DNA of 64,000 nucleotides from Shimia gijangensis (lineage in GTDB: Bacteria; Pseudomonadota; Alphaproteobacteria; Rhodobacterales; Rhodobacteraceae). This document shows, in pieces, positions 52,806 through 62,796 of this stretch. The position numbers were made by a program, and so were the translations under genes. The DNA is taken from contig NZ_FQZQ01000003.1 in NCBI RefSeq assembly GCF_900142085.1, forward strand, positions 62,001 through 126,000. The letters run 5' to 3'. The notes beneath the pieces are model-generated. The model made no database searches and was not told the origin of the DNA. It worked only from the letters and a program-made list of their open reading frames with translations. Position 1 is the first letter of the stretch. Every line of letters begins with the position of its first letter.

Positions 52806-55800
52806 TCACTCGGCTGCACGCAATCCTTTGTCATCCGGTGAAGGTGTGTCATCCGGGCTGTCCAATGCCGGGGCGTCCTTTGTAATTTCGACAGGCTCTG
52901 GTTCGTCCCACAACAACAAGGGGGCTTTGACTTTGCGGGCCGTGCGGCGCAGGTCCCAGTCACGCGCAGCCCGGCTGCTGCGGCCCATGGACAGGCGTGC
53001 CAAAAGGCGCGCCAACCAGCTTACATAAGTCGAGAACCACACGCGCAACGCCAGCATTGAAGGCGTGAACACCAGCGTCAGAACCGTGGCAATGCCAAGC
53101 CCAAAGACAACGGCAGTGGCCAGTTGTTTCCACCAAAGCGATGTGGGGCTGTCGATGGAATAGCCACCATTCACAAAATCTAGGCTCAGGCCGAACATCA
53201 TAGGTGCCAAACCTGCCATCGTGGTGATGGTGGTCAGCAAAACAGGGCGGATGCGCGACTGGGCCGTGCGCACAATCGCCTCAATGCGTGGCATGTATTG
53301 CGAATATTCCTGATAGGTATCGATCAGAACAATGTTGTTGTTCACCACGATCCCGGCCAGCGCCACGATGCCGGTCCCGGTCATAATGATCGAAAACGCC
53401 TGATCCATCACCAACATGCCGATCAGAACCCCAGCCGTCGACAGAACCACAGCCAATAGCACCAGAACCGAGTTATAAATGCTGTTGAACTGCGCCAGCA
53501 GAATAATGAACATCAGTCCCAACGCACCGGCAAAGGCGCTCATCAGAAAAGCCTGGCTTTCGGCCTCGTCTTCAGCGTCTCCGGTCCACTCCCATTCGAT
53601 GCCCGGAGGCAGGGGCTTGGTGTCCAGCCATTCGGTCAACACCGCAATACGTTCATTGGCATTCAACGGCACCGCCGTGAATCCTCGATCGGTGTAATCC
53701 TGTTTCAGGTCGGTGTCAGTGTTCCAAATGTCGCCATCCAGAACCTCGCGCTCGCCGGTTTCGGAATTGGTCAGCACCATCAGGTTGCTTTTGACCCCGG
53801 CTTTGACATCAAAGAAACGGCTTTGATCGACGCGTCGGATTTCGGCCAGCTTGGCCACCGGCTTGCGGGTTGTGAAATTCGACAGCGGCACCAGCCCGTC
53901 CGCCGTTCGAACTTTAAGTGAATCCAGCGTCGACAACACCCGATCGTCTTCCGGCAGGCGCACGCGGATTTCGATCTCTTCATCCGAGGTAGCCACCCGC
54001 ATTGTGTCCAGCAGGATGCCGCGGGTCACAAGCTGCACCATGCCGCCCACAGTGGCCACATCCGCGCCATAGCGGCCCGCCTGGGCCACATCCACATTGA
54101 TCTGCCAGTCGATGCCGGGCAGGGGGCGCGTGTCTTCGGTCAATTGAAGTCCGGGAGTTTCGTCAAACATGGCGCGCGCTCGTGTGGCGGCCTCGATCAG
54201 ATCATCCCAATCGTCGCCCTTGACCCGCAGGTGCACAGGCTTGGCCGATGCCGGGCCACGCGAGGCTTCGAGAATTTCGATCTGCACACCGGCGATCTGG
54301 CTCAAATCTGCTTCCAGCTCGTCCAGCACAGTGTTGCCATCCCAGGCCTGATCTTTCACCGAGCGTTGAACCGCATAGTTGATCACCGGGATGGTGAACC
54401 AGTTTTCATAGATATTGGGGCGATCTTCCCATGGAATGGTCTCCAACTGGATTTGACCAATGGCATCTTTCGGGGCTTGCGCACCACCTGTGTTGCTGTC
54501 CAACCCGCCTTCACCGGCAAAGGCAAAGGCGGTTTTGACACCCGGATGTTTCAGAACAATGTCTTCGGCCTGCTGCAACAGATCGTCTTTTTGATCCAAC
54601 GACAGGTTGCCACGCGCCAGCACATAGACAATCGCCTGTTCCGGTTCGGATTCTACGAAGAATTCCACACCTTTGTTGTTCTGTCCGAAGTATCCGAACA
54701 CTGAAATCACAAAGGCAATCACGGCGGCAATGGTCACCAGTGGCATGATCGGATTGCCCGCGATCAGCTTGATAAACCAGCCGAATGCCGACAACTGACG
54801 CCCGGCGCGGACCTTTTTCTGACGACGCTCAAGTCGGGCCGCGTCCAAAGTTACGGACGACGCAAACGCCCCGGCCAGAAACAACAGAACCCCCGGGAGC
54901 AGGCTGCTCACACCGGAAGAAACAGGCTCTCCGCCAAACAGATAACCGGGGTTTAACGATTGCATCGACCCAAGGAAAATCAAGTAGAGAGAGGGCGGAA
55001 CCAAGGCCGCGCGTACCCACCATGATGTGCGCTCGCGCAGCCATTCAGAAGCAATATGGAACTTGCGGCTCAGACGGCCAGATACACCACCCATCACAGG
55101 TAAATAGATCAGCGCCACCACCAGCGACGCCGACAAAACAAAGATCAATGTGACGGGCAGCATGCCCATGAACTGACCGGGCACACCGGGCCAGAACAGC
55201 ATCGGCAGAAAGGCACAAAGCGTTGTCGCTGTAGACGACACAATGGGCCAGAACATACGTTTGGCGGCCTCAACATAGGCATGCATCGGGCCAACGCCCT
55301 GATGGATACGTTTGTCGGCATATTCGACCACCACGATCGCGCCATCCACCAACATGCCAACCGCCAGAATCAGGCCGAACATTACGATGTTTGAAATGGT
55401 GATGCCCATCGCGGCCAACAGCGCAAAACACAACAGGAACGAAGTCGGAATAGCAAAGCCCACCAACAGCGCGGCACGCGATCCCAAAGCGGCCAGCACC
55501 ACGATCATCACCAGCGCAATCGCGGTCATAACCGATCCTTCAAGCTGACTGACCATAGAGCCAACGATGCGCGATTGGTCGTTTGATGTGCCAACTTCAA
55601 CGGCGGCCTGCATTTCCGGCGGCCAGTCAGCGCTGGCTTTCTCAACCTCTTCACGCACCAGATTGGCGGTGTCGATCAGGTTGAACCCTTTGCGTTTCAC
55701 CACCTGCAGCGCGACTGTGTTTTTGCCGTTAAAGCGCGCAGTGCCCAGACGATCTTCAAAGGTGAGGTTGATTTCTGCCAGATCGCCCAAGGTGACGATC

Positions 55801-56549
55801 CGGTCGCCATTGGTTTTGACGGGCAGGTCGTAAATATCGCGTGGCTCGTTAAACGACGACGGGATTTTTACGGCAAACTTACCTTGCGAGGTCTCAATTT
55901 CACCCGCTGCAATCAACTGGTTGTTGTTAACCACAACATTGATCAGCTCGCCTGCAGTGATGTTATAGGATTCAAGCCGCAGCGGATCGATAATGACTTC
56001 GACCATCTCATCGCGCCCACCCGCCATACCGGCCTCAAGCACCGCTTCCATCGTCTCAAGCCGATCCTGCAGGCGGTTGGCGATTTGCGACATGGTGCGC
56101 TCGGGCACATCACCGGTGAGATTGACGATGATGATCGGGAATTCAGAAAAGTTAATCTCGTTGATCGAGTATTTTTCAAAACCGTCAGGAAACTTGCCCT
56201 CGGCGGTGTTCATTGCGTCGCGCACATCAGCAATGGTTTTCGATTTGTCCCAGCCAAAATCGAACTCGACAAAAATACCGGCATAGTTTTCAGCCGCCGT
56301 TGACGTCATCTTGTCGAGACCGTCCAAATCGGACAGTTCGGTTTCCATTGGCTTGATCAGCAGCGCTTCGCTGTCAGCGGCGGAAATACCGGGGAAGGGG
56401 ACGGATACAAAAAGACCCGGAATCTGAATGTCCGGCTCGCCTTCTTTGGGCAGGGTGTTATAGGCGTATCCCCCAACCGCAAGCGACAGGAAGATAAAGG
56501 CCAGCACCATTCGCGCACGGGCGGCGGCCCAGTCGACCATGCCGATCAT
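52806..56549 (-). CDS. RND-family efflux transporter permease
   Basis: A 1247-residue inner-membrane pump. It has the AcrB-type layout of two halves, each with a periplasmic loop. GLFVSVPFPGISAADSEALLIKP opens the first periplasmic domain, VGMLVDGAIVVVEYAD lies in the helix with the proton-relay acidic residue, and the second half has GIVALAGIVVNNNIVLIDT. It is longer than AcrB (about 1050), because of an extra stretch between the halves (about 515-610) and a charged tail. Overlaps the adaptor gene by ATGA. Confidence 0.93.
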   Translation of the reverse strand: MIGMVDWAAARARMVLAFIFLSLAVGGYAYNTLPKEGEPDIQIPGLFVSVPFPGISAADSEALLIKPMETELSDLDGLDKMTSTAAENYAGIFVEFDFGWDKSKTIADVRDAMNTAEGKFPDGFEKYSINEINFSEFPIIIVNLTGDVPERTMSQIANRLQDRLETMEAVLEAGMAGGRDEMVEVIIDPLRLESYNITAGELINVVVNNNQLIAAGEIETSQGKFAVKIPSSFNEPRDIYDLPVKTNGDRIVTLGDLAEINLTFEDRLGTARFNGKNTVALQVVKRKGFNLIDTANLVREEVEKASADWPPEMQAAVEVGTSNDQSRIVGSMVSQLEGSVMTAIALVMIVVLAALGSRAALLVGFAIPTSFLLCFALLAAMGITISNIVMFGLILAVGMLVDGAIVVVEYADKRIHQGVGPMHAYVEAAKRMFWPIVSSTATTLCAFLPMLFWPGVPGQFMGMLPVTLIFVLSASLVVALIYLPVMGGVSGRLSRKFHIASEWLRERTSWWVRAALVPPSLYLIFLGSMQSLNPGYLFGGEPVSSGVSSLLPGVLLFLAGAFASSVTLDAARLERRQKKVRAGRQLSAFGWFIKLIAGNPIMPLVTIAAVIAFVISVFGYFGQNNKGVEFFVESEPEQAIVYVLARGNLSLDQKDDLLQQAEDIVLKHPGVKTAFAFAGEGGLDSNTGGAQAPKDAIGQIQLETIPWEDRPNIYENWFTIPVINYAVQRSVKDQAWDGNTVLDELEADLSQIAGVQIEILEASRGPASAKPVHLRVKGDDWDDLIEAATRARAMFDETPGLQLTEDTRPLPGIDWQINVDVAQAGRYGADVATVGGMVQLVTRGILLDTMRVATSDEEIEIRVRLPEDDRVLSTLDSLKVRTADGLVPLSNFTTRKPVAKLAEIRRVDQSRFFDVKAGVKSNLMVLTNSETGEREVLDGDIWNTDTDLKQDYTDRGFTAVPLNANERIAVLTEWLDTKPLPPGIEWEWTGDAEDEAESQAFLMSAFAGALGLMFIILLAQFNSIYNSVLVLLAVVLSTAGVLIGMLVMDQAFSIIMTGTGIVALAGIVVNNNIVLIDTYQEYSQYMPRIEAIVRTAQSRIRPVLLTTITTMAGLAPMMFGLSLDFVNGGYSIDSPTSLWWKQLATAVVFGLGIATVLTLVFTPSMLALRVWFSTYVSWLARLLARLSMGRSSRAARDWDLRRTARKVKAPLLLWDEPEPVEITKDAPALDSPDDTPSPDDKGLRAAE

Positions 56550-57784
56550 TGATCAGCCTCCTGAAAGACCGCTTCGGCCTGCACACCTTTTACGACATAT
56601 TCCTGACCGATGATGATGACATTTGCCTGATCTGCCAGTCCGGTGACCCAGATACCATCCGTCGAGTCGCGCATGATTGTGATCGCCGAGAAATCAACCA
56701 GGCCCTGATCGTCAATGGTGCGAACCCCCATGGTGCCTTCGTCATTCAAAGTCAGCGCAGATTGCGGTACCAAATGCGCATCGGCGCCATCCGCTTTGAT
56801 GGCGATTTCGGCGGTTTGACCGTCACGGATCGCGAGGTCGGGGTTTGGCACGTCAATTTCCACACGAAACGTCCGGGTTGTCTGGTCTGCAGATCGCGAC
56901 AGAAAGGTGACCAGGCCAGAGACTTCCTGACCGGTGGCCAATCGCGCGCCGGAAAACGCGCCGACCTTAAGGCGCGCAACTTCGGTTTCCGGGACAAACC
57001 CCACAACTTTGATCGGGTCCAGACGGATCACGGTGGCACAAAGCGATCCGGGCTGCATCAGGCTGCCAAGTTCGGCCGAGTCTGTCTCCAACAGGCCCGC
57101 AAACGGTGCCCGAATGGTCAGATGCTCAATCTCACGCTCTGCCACAGCCACGGCGGCCTCGGCGCCTTCAATCCCGGCCTCAGATGATTGAACACCCGAA
57201 ATTGCGGCCTGAATGCCAGCTTCCGCCGCACGCACAGCCGCCTGAGCAGACGCCACACGTGTCTCAGAGGCAAAGCCGCCTTCTGACAGCTTCTTGGCGG
57301 CATTGTTGTTGATCTCGGCCTCTTCTAGGCGCGCATAGGCTTCGTCGAGACGGGCCTTGGTTTCAGGAACCCGCGCTTTGGCTTCAAGCAGGCGGGCTTT
57401 GGTTTCGCCCAAAGCGGCCTGACGCGTGCCAGGATCCAGTTCGCACAGGGTTTGACCTGTCGATACCCGCGATCCGCGCGGCAAGGGGGCTGAAATCACC
57501 CGAGCCGTGGTTTCGGCGCGTACTTCGACCTGTCGATCCGCTTCGGTCTGGCCGCGCAGAATGACCGCGCTGCCGATAGGAGAAGACTGTGATCTGATCG
57601 CGATCACCCGCACCAAATTCGTTTTGGGCGTCTCTGTGGCCGAGGCATCGGGCGTCTGATTTTGACTCATGTCCGGTTCAGCTGCCTCCGCCGACGCAAA
57701 CGACATCAGGTCATCGCGTTTCACCACAATGAAGAAAAGGAAAACCGTCACCAGTACCGCGGTAAGAATTGGCACAATGCGCAT
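56546..57784 (-). CDS. RND efflux periplasmic adaptor (MFP)
   Basis: A 412-residue adaptor with an N-terminal helix (about 4-22), a lipoyl-like barrel (VEVRAETTARVISAPLPRGSRVSTGQ), an alpha-hairpin with heptads (about 135-215) and a beta-barrel domain (IRAPFAGLLETDSAELGSLMQPG). With the downstream permease it forms the inner two parts of a tripartite pump; no outer-membrane TolC-like gene is adjacent. A palindrome lies upstream. Confidence 0.93.
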   Translation of the reverse strand: MRIVPILTAVLVTVFLFFIVVKRDDLMSFASAEAAEPDMSQNQTPDASATETPKTNLVRVIAIRSQSSPIGSAVILRGQTEADRQVEVRAETTARVISAPLPRGSRVSTGQTLCELDPGTRQAALGETKARLLEAKARVPETKARLDEAYARLEEAEINNNAAKKLSEGGFASETRVASAQAAVRAAEAGIQAAISGVQSSEAGIEGAEAAVAVAEREIEHLTIRAPFAGLLETDSAELGSLMQPGSLCATVIRLDPIKVVGFVPETEVARLKVGAFSGARLATGQEVSGLVTFLSRSADQTTRTFRVEIDVPNPDLAIRDGQTAEIAIKADGADAHLVPQSALTLNDEGTMGVRTIDDQGLVDFSAITIMRDSTDGIWVTGLADQANVIIIGQEYVVKGVQAEAVFQEADQ

Positions 57785-57875
57785 CAGATGGAATCCCTGT
57801 CTGTTGTTGTTTGTCGTCTTGTTTTGTTGCGATTTAATTGCATCTGTACCAATTACAAGCGCGAATTTAATTTTT

Positions 57876-57895
57876 CTGAACTGATCGGTTCAGTT
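57876..57895. promoter_or_regulatory. Palindrome upstream of the RND operon, candidate TetR operator
   Basis: CTGAAC-tgatcg-GTTCAG (57876-57893) overlaps a second repeat AACTG...CAGTT (57879-57895). It lies about 90 bases upstream of the adaptor start and 110 bases upstream of the divergent YfgM-like gene. RND operons are often controlled by TetR/AcrR proteins at such sites; no such gene is adjacent. Confidence 0.45.
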
Positions 57896-58003
57896 TAGAC
57901 GTACATAACGTTTGGTGCAACCAACAGACTGTCTTTGCAAACGGTGGGTCTTGGCACTGTGTTTGCTTCGCTGTAAGAGGGGGCAAAATAAGGGAGTAGC
58001 GGC

Positions 58004-58690
58004 GTGAGCGACAGCGACAGTTTCATCGAAGAAGTCACCGAAGAGGTCCGCCGCGACCGTCTTTTCGGATATATTCGCAAATATGCCTGGGTTGCCGTCT
58101 CGGTGGTTGTTCTGATTGTGGGTGGTGCTGCCTATAATGAATACAGCAAGGCCCAACAGCGCGCGCGCGCCCAAGCCACAGGCGATGCGATTTACTCAGC
58201 TGTTGAGCAAAATGAAAACGCGGCCCGTATCGCATCCCTTGCTGCACTTGATCCAGAGGCCAAAGAAGCCACACTTGTGATTGATTTCCTTTTGGCGTCG
58301 CATCAGGTTGTAGAAGGTCAACATGCGGATGCCGCGGTAACGCTTGACCGGGTCGCCAACGCATCCGATCAGGATATCCCAGAGATTTATCGTCAGATTG
58401 CCCTGTTCAAATCTGTGGCAGCGCGCGGGTCCGAGATGGCGATGGCCGATCGCCGCAGCACGCTCGAAGCTATGGCCGCTCCTGGCGCACCTCTGGCATT
58501 GCTGGCTCAGGAACAATTGGCGCTGGCAGATATCGAAGAAAGCAAGACAGACGAAGCAATTGCCCGCCTAAGCGTGATAATCGTTGATTCCGGGGTCACA
58601 CCGGGCTTGCTTCGACGCGCAACTCAGTTGATTGTAGCATTGGGTGGCGAGCTTCCGGCTATTCAAGCTGGGCAGGCAGGCTCCGAATAA
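58004..58690 (+). CDS. YfgM-like membrane-anchored TPR protein
   Basis: A 228-residue protein with an N-terminal cytoplasmic part, one helix (YAWVAVSVVVLIVGGAAY, about 27-45) and helical TPR-like repeats after it. It precedes bamB, as YfgM does in many proteobacteria, and it probably acts as a periplasmic chaperone partner of the Sec translocon. GTG start with AGGGAG upstream. Confidence 0.85.
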   Translation: MSDSDSFIEEVTEEVRRDRLFGYIRKYAWVAVSVVVLIVGGAAYNEYSKAQQRARAQATGDAIYSAVEQNENAARIASLAALDPEAKEATLVIDFLLASHQVVEGQHADAAVTLDRVANASDQDIPEIYRQIALFKSVAARGSEMAMADRRSTLEAMAAPGAPLALLAQEQLALADIEESKTDEAIARLSVIIVDSGVTPGLLRRATQLIVALGGELPAIQAGQAGSE

Positions 58691-58715
58691 GAACGAAATC
58701 GTGGGGGATCGGGCA

Positions 58716-60026
58716 GTGAGAACGCGAAATTTGGTACTGGCTCTGATTGGGGCATCCATTCTTATTGGGTGCGCTGAAAAGCAAGTCATCCTACCGGGAA
58801 AACGTGAAGAATTGCGTGGCGGCGAAGTGACCACCGCCAACGACCTCCAAAATCAAACCAAATCGATAAGCCTGCCGGGCCAGTCGAAAAATGCCTCCTG
58901 GACCCATCGTCCCGGATCCCAGATGTACCGGACATCAAACGCTGCGTTTTCGGCGCCTGCGACACTGATGTGGAGCGCCTCAATCGGCAAAGGCAGCAGT
59001 CGCAAGCAGCGCATTACCGCTGATCCGGTTGTCGCTGATGGCCGTGTGTTTACCATGGACAGCGAAGGCAACCTCAGCGGCTTCACAACCGCTGGTTTGC
59101 AAATCTGGACGCGCAACCTCACGCCGCCCAGAGACAAATCCACTGACGCGGCTGGGGGCGGACTTGCCTACAACAACGGCAAACTCTTTGTGACCACGGG
59201 CTTTGGCCGTCTGGAAGCGGTCGATCCCAAAACCGGTAAGATGATCTGGGAGCAACGTCTCGAAGCCATTGGCAGCGGGACACCCACTGTTTACGGCAAT
59301 CTGGTTTATTTGGTGTCCGGCGATGAACGTGGCTGGGCCATTGACACTGAAACCGGCAAAGTTGCCTGGCAGCTGAACTCGGTGCCTTCGGTGACCAACG
59401 TTCAAAGCCCCTCTGCACCAGCCGTGAACGACCGTTTGGTTGTGTTCCCGTTTGGCTCGGGCGAGTTGCAGGCCACGTTCCGCCGCGGGGGCTTGCGCCT
59501 TTGGGACGCGGGCGTTGCGGGTGAACGCCTTGGCCGTGCGGTCAGCAAGATTGGCGACATCTCGGGGGACCCGGTGATTTCGGGCTCAACTGTTTATGCC
59601 GCAAACCACTCAGGACGTCTTGTGGCGCTTGACCTTGAAACCGGCGAACGTAAGTGGACGGCAGAAGAGGGCGCGCTAAGCCCGGTTTGGCCGGTTGGCA
59701 ATTCGGTCTTTCTGGTCAGTGACCGCAACAAACTTGTCCGTTTGAACGCCAGCGATGGCGCACATGTCTGGAGTGTCGACCTGCCGTTGTTTGTAAAAGA
59801 CAAACCCAAGAAACAAGCCTCTGTCTATTCGCATTTTGGTCCTATTCTGGCGGGTGGTCGTTTGATTGTTGCGTCGTCAGATGGTCTTTTGCGCAGCTTT
59901 GACCCTGCTTCCGGTGCTCTGTTGAGTTCGGTTGAAATCCCTGGCGGTGCGGCCTCAAATCCGGTTGTGGCAAGCGGGACGCTGTATGTGGTTGGCGGCA
60001 AGGGTGAATTGCACGCTTTCCGTTGA
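58716..60026 (+). CDS. bamB: Outer membrane assembly lipoprotein BamB
   Basis: A 436-residue beta-propeller lipoprotein. From the GTG at 58716 it has a signal peptide ending in lipobox LIGC (Cys19). PQQ-like blade motifs repeat along the chain (DPKTGKMIWEQ, DTETGKVAWQL, DLETGERKWTA, DPASGALL). The GTG fits better than the upstream ATG at 58644, which lies inside the YfgM-like gene and adds no lipobox-compatible signal. Part of the BAM complex. Confidence 0.92.
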   Translation: MRTRNLVLALIGASILIGCAEKQVILPGKREELRGGEVTTANDLQNQTKSISLPGQSKNASWTHRPGSQMYRTSNAAFSAPATLMWSASIGKGSSRKQRITADPVVADGRVFTMDSEGNLSGFTTAGLQIWTRNLTPPRDKSTDAAGGGLAYNNGKLFVTTGFGRLEAVDPKTGKMIWEQRLEAIGSGTPTVYGNLVYLVSGDERGWAIDTETGKVAWQLNSVPSVTNVQSPSAPAVNDRLVVFPFGSGELQATFRRGGLRLWDAGVAGERLGRAVSKIGDISGDPVISGSTVYAANHSGRLVALDLETGERKWTAEEGALSPVWPVGNSVFLVSDRNKLVRLNASDGAHVWSVDLPLFVKDKPKKQASVYSHFGPILAGGRLIVASSDGLLRSFDPASGALLSSVEIPGGAASNPVVASGTLYVVGGKGELHAFR

Positions 60027-60074
60027 CGCCGAATTGGTATATCGGAGCGTCTTCACACGTGTCGGAGACATCAG

Positions 60075-61535
60075 ATGAGTTTTACACTCGCCATTGTGGG
60101 GCGCCCGAATGTGGGCAAATCCACCCTGTTCAATCGCCTTGTCGGCAAAAAGCTTGCGCTGGTTGATGATCAGCCCGGGGTCACGCGTGATTTACGTGAA
60201 GGCGAAGCTCGTCTGGCTGACCTGCGCTTTACTGCGATTGACACGGCCGGCCTTGAGGATGCCACTGACGACAGCCTTGAAGGACGGATGCGCCGCCTGA
60301 CCGAACGCGCCGTGGACATGGCCGATGTCTGCCTGTTCATGATCGACGCGCGTCAGGGCGTGACGCCGATAGATATGATGTTCGCTGAAATTCTGCGCAA
60401 ACGCTCGGCGCATGTGATTCTTGCCGCCAACAAAGGCGAAGGATCAGCGGCTGACGCCGGTGTGATCGAAGCTTACTCTCTGGGGTTGGGTGAGCCGGTG
60501 CGCCTTTCGGCAGAGCACGGTGAAGGGTTGAACGACCTTTATACCCACCTGATGCCGTTGGCCGATGAATTTGCAAAACGCGCGTCAGACATCTCGCCGG
60601 ACACGGACGTTGACCTTGATGAAGATGACTGGGATGAAAGTGAGGTTCGCAAGCCAACCTCGTCCAGACCTTTGCAAATTGCTGTTGTTGGCCGCCCGAA
60701 TGCAGGCAAATCAACGCTGATTAACAAAATCCTTGGCGAAGACAGATTGCTGACAGGTCCGGAAGCCGGAATCACCCGCGATGCCATCAGCCTTCAGATT
60801 GACTGGCACGGAACACCGACGCGAATATTTGACACCGCTGGCATGCGCAAAAAAGCAAAAGTTCAGGGCAAGCTTGAAAAACTGTCCGTCTCTGATGGCC
60901 TGCGTGCTGTGAAATTTGCCGAAGTTGTCGTGGTATTGCTGGATGCGGCGATCCCGTTTGAGCAACAGGATTTGCGCATTGCTGACCTCGCGGAACGCGA
61001 AGGCCGCGCCGTGGTTGTCGCGGTGAATAAATGGGACATCGAAGACGAAAAACAACAAAAACTGAGAGACTTGAAGGAGTCTTTTGAACGTCTTTTGCCG
61101 CAATTGCGAGGCGCGCCACTGATCACCGTGTCGGCCAAAACCGGACGTGGACTGGATCGATTGCACGATGCCATTATGCGCGCCTATGACGTCTGGAACC
61201 GTCGTGTGACCACAGCCAATCTGAACCGCTGGTTGACGGGCATGCTGGAACAGCATCCGCCCCCCGCACCGCAAGGTAAACGCATCAAACTGCGCTATAT
61301 GACACAGGCGAAAACCCGCCCGCCGGGATTTGTGGTGATGTGCTCACATCCCGACAAAATCCCCGAAAGCTATTCGCGCTATCTGGTCAATGGATTGCGG
61401 GTGGATTTTGATATGCCGGGCACGCCGATCCGTCTGTTTATGCGGGGCCAAAACGACAAGAACCCGTATAAAGGGCGCAAGAAGCCGGGGACGTCTCGAT
61501 TGCGTAAGCACCTTAAAGGGCCGTCTGCGGACTGA
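60075..61535 (+). CDS. der: Ribosome biogenesis GTPase Der (EngA)
   Basis: A 486-residue protein with two GTPase domains: P-loops GRPNVGKST (about 8-16) and GRPNAGKST (about 206-215), G3 DTAG in both, and NKWD in the second; the first domain shows ANKGE in place of NKxD. A KH-like C-terminal domain follows ([18 protein letters not shown]). It acts in 50S subunit assembly. The yfgM-bamB-der order is widespread. Confidence 0.96.
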   Translation: MSFTLAIVGRPNVGKSTLFNRLVGKKLALVDDQPGVTRDLREGEARLADLRFTAIDTAGLEDATDDSLEGRMRRLTERAVDMADVCLFMIDARQGVTPIDMMFAEILRKRSAHVILAANKGEGSAADAGVIEAYSLGLGEPVRLSAEHGEGLNDLYTHLMPLADEFAKRASDISPDTDVDLDEDDWDESEVRKPTSSRPLQIAVVGRPNAGKSTLINKILGEDRLLTGPEAGITRDAISLQIDWHGTPTRIFDTAGMRKKAKVQGKLEKLSVSDGLRAVKFAEVVVVLLDAAIPFEQQDLRIADLAEREGRAVVVAVNKWDIEDEKQQKLRDLKESFERLLPQLRGAPLITVSAKTGRGLDRLHDAIMRAYDVWNRRVTTANLNRWLTGMLEQHPPPAPQGKRIKLRYMTQAKTRPPGFVVMCSHPDKIPESYSRYLVNGLRVDFDMPGTPIRLFMRGQNDKNPYKGRKKPGTSRLRKHLKGPSAD

Positions 61536-61647
61536 CCTTTTGATTTGCATTGGTTTTGCTTGCCAAAAAAAACGCGCTATAATTGTGGGACGTCTGTGCA
61601 CTGACGGCACAAGACAAGTGTATCTTTACGGCTAGGGGTGGCCTGAC

Positions 61648-62634
61648 ATGGAAATTCGTGAGCGTTTACAGCAGCATGTTCAAAAAGATGACCGCATCGG
61701 CGCGGTCAGTCTATTTGGCACATTTGTGGTTTATTTCGCCTCGCTTTATCTGGCGATCGTGTTTGTTGAAACTTGGGTCATTCTGATTCCCATGATGATC
61801 CTGAATGCGTTCTCGGCGGTGCGCCTATACGTGGTGCAACATGATTGCGGCCATGCGTCGCTGTTCAAACAACGCAAACACAATGACTGGGCGGGCGAGG
61901 CCCTGTCAGTGGTGACTTTCGCGCCTTATGCCGCAATGCGCCACAATCACAACCTGCACCATTCGCACCTTGGTAATCTGGAAAAGCGTGAAACCGGTGA
62001 GATTCACACCATGACCTTACGTGAATGGAACGCGGCCGGCTTCTGGCAACGCCTGCAGTATCGCCTCTATCGCAATCCCTTTGTCTTGATCCCTCTGGGC
62101 AGCCTGTTCACCTATTTCATTCGCTATCGCTGGCCCAAAAGCGCTGGTGAAATGGTAGCAAGCGTGCTGCGACATAATCTGATGATCCTGGCCTACATGG
62201 CCGCGCTCTATGGGCTGTTTGGCGGCACTGGTCTGTGGATATGGTTCCTCAGCTCGCTGATTGGCGGCATGATCGGCGTGTTCATGGTCTATCTTCAGCA
62301 TAACTTTGAAGACACCTATTGGGACCGCAAACCCGACCTCAACCCACGTACGGCGGCGCTTCAGGGCTCGTCTGCTCTGGATCTCGGCTGGTGGATGGAT
62401 TTGGGTTCAGCCAATATCGCCTATCACGACATCCACCACTATAATGCGCGCATCCCTCATTATCGCCTGCGCAAATGCCACCAGATGATCCGCGATGAAT
62501 ATGATCTGCCCACCATCAAATGGCCTGAGGCTTTGCGCTCTTTCACGTTGAAACTCTGGGATGAAGATCACGAACGCCTTGTGCCGTTCCCCAAATCCGC
62601 AACCAGCGGCGCCAAGGCCACCCCGGCAGAATAG
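61648..62634 (+). CDS. Membrane fatty acid desaturase
   Basis: A 328-residue integral membrane di-iron enzyme with three histidine boxes: His65-DCGH (residue 69), HNHNLHH (99-105) and HDIHH (260-264). Several helices surround them. Family members put double bonds into acyl chains or hydroxylate related substrates. The specificity is not readable. It stands alone after der and ends before a shared terminator. Confidence 0.88.
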   Translation: MEIRERLQQHVQKDDRIGAVSLFGTFVVYFASLYLAIVFVETWVILIPMMILNAFSAVRLYVVQHDCGHASLFKQRKHNDWAGEALSVVTFAPYAAMRHNHNLHHSHLGNLEKRETGEIHTMTLREWNAAGFWQRLQYRLYRNPFVLIPLGSLFTYFIRYRWPKSAGEMVASVLRHNLMILAYMAALYGLFGGTGLWIWFLSSLIGGMIGVFMVYLQHNFEDTYWDRKPDLNPRTAALQGSSALDLGWWMDLGSANIAYHDIHHYNARIPHYRLRKCHQMIRDEYDLPTIKWPEALRSFTLKLWDEDHERLVPFPKSATSGAKATPAE

Positions 62635-62742
62635 GGGGCGCTGCCCCCTCCCGGGCCATTAGCCCGGTTCACCCCCGGGATATTTGACAGCCAAAAGATG
62701 CGGCCCGGAACATCCGTCTTCACTATAAAAATACTCAAAAAC

Positions 62743-62772
62743 AAAAAACCGCGCTCAACAGCGCGGCCTTTT
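62743..62772. terminator. Bidirectional terminator between desaturase and serS
   Basis: CCGCGCT (62749-62755) pairs with AGCGCGG (62760-62766), with A and T runs on both sides, so it can end transcription from both strands. Confidence 0.85.
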
Positions 62773-62796
62773 TCAATTTTTAACCCTTGATCGGGA

